Origin: HKCCE3408 sp039183205
Lineage (GTDB): Bacteria; Pseudomonadota; Alphaproteobacteria; Rhodobacterales; Rhodobacteraceae
Direction of reading: 5' to 3'
DNA length: 64,000 bases
Assembly: GCA_039183205.1 (NCBI GenBank)
Contig: JBCDBR010000001.1
Coordinates: forward strand, 240,321 to 304,320
Below the pieces are notes generated by a model. That model did no database searches and was not told where the DNA came from. It saw only the letters and a list, made by a program, of their open reading frames with translations. Positions 62,889-64,000 of the stretch are shown here, one piece after another. A program made the position numbers and the translations under genes. The first letter of the stretch is position 1, and the number at the start of each line of letters is the position of its first letter.

Positions 62889-62997
62889 GGGATGACGATG
62901 TAAACTTCCGCCGATCGCAATCAATCCTGCGTACGTGCGTTGCCCTTGGAGGGCGGCTCCGCTACTATGACGTCAAAATAAAAAAGGGGTTGTTTCG

Positions 62998-63768
62998 ATG
63001 CAGCGGTTCCTACTCCTCGGTGTTATTTTGATGGTGGCGGCCTGTGCCACGCCGGCGCCTGATCCGTTAGAGGAAGACTTGCCGGAAATGGGTGACTTCC
63101 GGCTCGCCTTTAACATTGTGGTTGCTGAGAATATGCAACAGGTGCCGCCGTCGCGCGGCGCCACAGAAGAAGAGTGGATCGAAATCCTCACAGCAGAAAT
63201 TGACCGGCGTTTTGGTGCATATGAGGGCGAAAGGCTCTACCATATAGCGCTTGCGGTCGACGGCTATTCGCTGGCGCCGCCGGGCATCCCGCTTTTGATC
63301 AGCCCGAAATCCATCTTGGTCGTGTCGGCAAATGTCTGGGATGATGAGGCGCAAGCGAAGCTGCATGAAGATCCCAATCAGATCACAGTTTTCGAAGGCT
63401 TATCGGGGGCCACTGTTCTGGGCTCCGGACTTGTCAGAACGCGAGAGGAGCAAATGCAAATCCTCGCACGCAATATGGCACGCCGGATCCAGCTTTGGAT
63501 GCTGCAAAACCCCGAATGGTTCAGCATTGATCCTGACGCTGCGGCCGAGGACGCGGCAGAAATTGCAGCAATCGTTGATGCACAAGAACCTCAGGTTGAT
63601 GCCGAGGCGCTGGCAGAACTCCAGGACAGCGCGGCAGATGCCGAGCCGCTGGCCGAAAACGACGGCGCCATCGCGGCCGCCGAGGCGCTGGCAGGTGCCG
63701 ATACCGATGCGTGCGTGCCCACCGAAGAGACCATCTGCCCCGAGCCGGAATTGCCGGTGAGCAACTGA
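62998..63768 (+). CDS. Putative lipoprotein, acidic tail
   Basis: A 256-residue protein with a lipoprotein signal (hydrophobic residues 4-13, lipobox VAAC with Cys16). The mature part has a conserved-looking block (about 45-170) and an Ala/Glu/Asp-rich tail (about 175-245). Asp is not at the +2 position, so transport to the outer membrane is possible. No family is recognised. AAAGGGG precedes the ATG at 62998. Confidence 0.75.
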   Translation: MQRFLLLGVILMVAACATPAPDPLEEDLPEMGDFRLAFNIVVAENMQQVPPSRGATEEEWIEILTAEIDRRFGAYEGERLYHIALAVDGYSLAPPGIPLLISPKSILVVSANVWDDEAQAKLHEDPNQITVFEGLSGATVLGSGLVRTREEQMQILARNMARRIQLWMLQNPEWFSIDPDAAAEDAAEIAAIVDAQEPQVDAEALAELQDSAADAEPLAENDGAIAAAEALAGADTDACVPTEETICPEPELPVSN

Positions 63769-63821
63769 TCGCTTGATTTTTCCCGCCCGCCTTTATAGGT
63801 GACGCCGCGATACGAAACCTC

Positions 63822-63837
63822 GGCGGGCAAACCCGCC
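63822..63837 (+). promoter_or_regulatory. Hairpin in the tuf leader
   Basis: GGCGGG-CAAA-CCCGCC forms a perfect 6-bp stem 24 bases before the tuf start. It lacks a T run, so it may be a leader structure affecting translation or mRNA stability. Role is inference. Confidence 0.35.
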
Positions 63838-63860
63838 CCTACGTGAAGGGCGCCAGAGGC

Positions 63861-64000
63861 ATGGCAAAGGAAAAGTTTGAGAGAACGAAGCCGCATGTGA
63901 ACATCGGCACGATTGGTCATGTTGACCATGGTAAGACGACGCTGACGGCGGCGATTACGAAGTATTTTGGTGATTTTCAGGCGTATGATCAGATTGACGG
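63861..64000 (+). CDS. tuf: Elongation factor Tu, partial
   Basis: The window ends 46 codons into the gene. MAKEKFERTKPHVNIGTIGH leads to the G1 loop GHVDHGKTT (19-27) and TAAITKYFGDFQAYDQID, typical of bacterial EF-Tu, which delivers aminoacyl-tRNA to the ribosome. Truncated by the window edge. It is oriented + with no gene between it and the lipoprotein gene. Confidence 0.96.
   Translation, partial: MAKEKFERTKPHVNIGTIGHVDHGKTTLTAAITKYFGDFQAYDQID

Noticed and set aside
1..64000. CRISPR array, rRNA or tRNA genes
   Set aside because: No regularly spaced repeats and no tRNA T-loop or rRNA signature was seen on either strand by reading; a dedicated scan was not run.

Overview
The window looks like core chromosome of a GC-rich alphaproteobacterium, most likely of the Rhodobacterales / Roseobacter group. 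This rests on gene content and order: divergent pckA and chvI-chvG-hprK-rapZ-EIIA-HPr, the ethylmalonyl-CoA pathway proteins Mcl1 and a long acyl-CoA dehydrogenase resembling Mcd, a run of three peptide deformylase-like genes before fmt, a TIGR02302/DUF4175 protein after lysA, and the DUF1491, DUF6473 and DUF2834 families. The species cannot be named from the sequence. No rRNA, tRNA or CRISPR array was seen.

Layout. 1-5.8 kb: 5'-truncated-by-window ETF-QO, a DUF2834 protein, lysA and the large DUF4175 protein. 6.0-6.85 kb: a decayed IS5/IS427-group insertion sequence, followed by about 350 bp without a convincing gene. 7.2-14.1 kb: zinc-ribbon protein, ftsEX with an acyltransferase, a PPOX flavoprotein, a DUF4177 protein, accA and an AraC-GyrI regulator. 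14.1-24.9 kb: mcl1, a MalY/PatB C-S lyase, three def-type genes, fmt, rnhA, ispH, a NYN protein, folK and rpoZ. 24.9-31.1 kb: rsh, DUF2062, pdxJ, acpS, lepB, rnc. 31.2-37.3 kb: a quinone-reductase-like flavoprotein, a TAT nitroreductase-marR operon with a visible operator, era, DUF1491, a frameshifted recO and an SDR-type reductase. 37.4-39.8 kb: two paralogous AAA/STAND-type ATPases sharing a palindromic upstream site; this is the most accessory-looking part. 39.8-49.9 kb: methylsuccinyl-CoA-dehydrogenase-like gene, TauE/SafE, pckA, and the ChvGI/PTS-type regulatory operon. 49.9-64 kb: 3-hydroxybutyryl-CoA dehydrogenase, DUF6473, etfBA, hemolysin III, cobalamin adenosyltransferase, SDR, SH3 protein, parC, DUF898, M48 protease, a P450, a lipoprotein and the start of tuf.

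How genes fit together. ETF-QO, EtfAB and the acyl-CoA dehydrogenase form an electron route from acyl-CoA oxidation to quinone. Mcl1, the Mcd-like protein, 3-hydroxybutyryl-CoA dehydrogenase, the B12 adenosyltransferase and PckA fit acetyl-CoA assimilation and gluconeogenesis. ChvGI, truncated HprK, RapZ, EIIA and HPr form a regulatory rather than sugar-transport module. Many neighbours overlap by 4 bp (ftsE-ftsX-plsC, the def genes, lepB-rnc, etfB-etfA, nitroreductase-marR), pointing to translationally coupled operons.

The points most worth attention are the ATPase pair with TTAGCCA-N4-TGGCTAA sites, the single-base frameshift in recO, active-site decay in two of the three deformylases, and a MarR operator lying inside its own promoter. 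All family assignments come from reading motifs and remembered family features; no database search was run.
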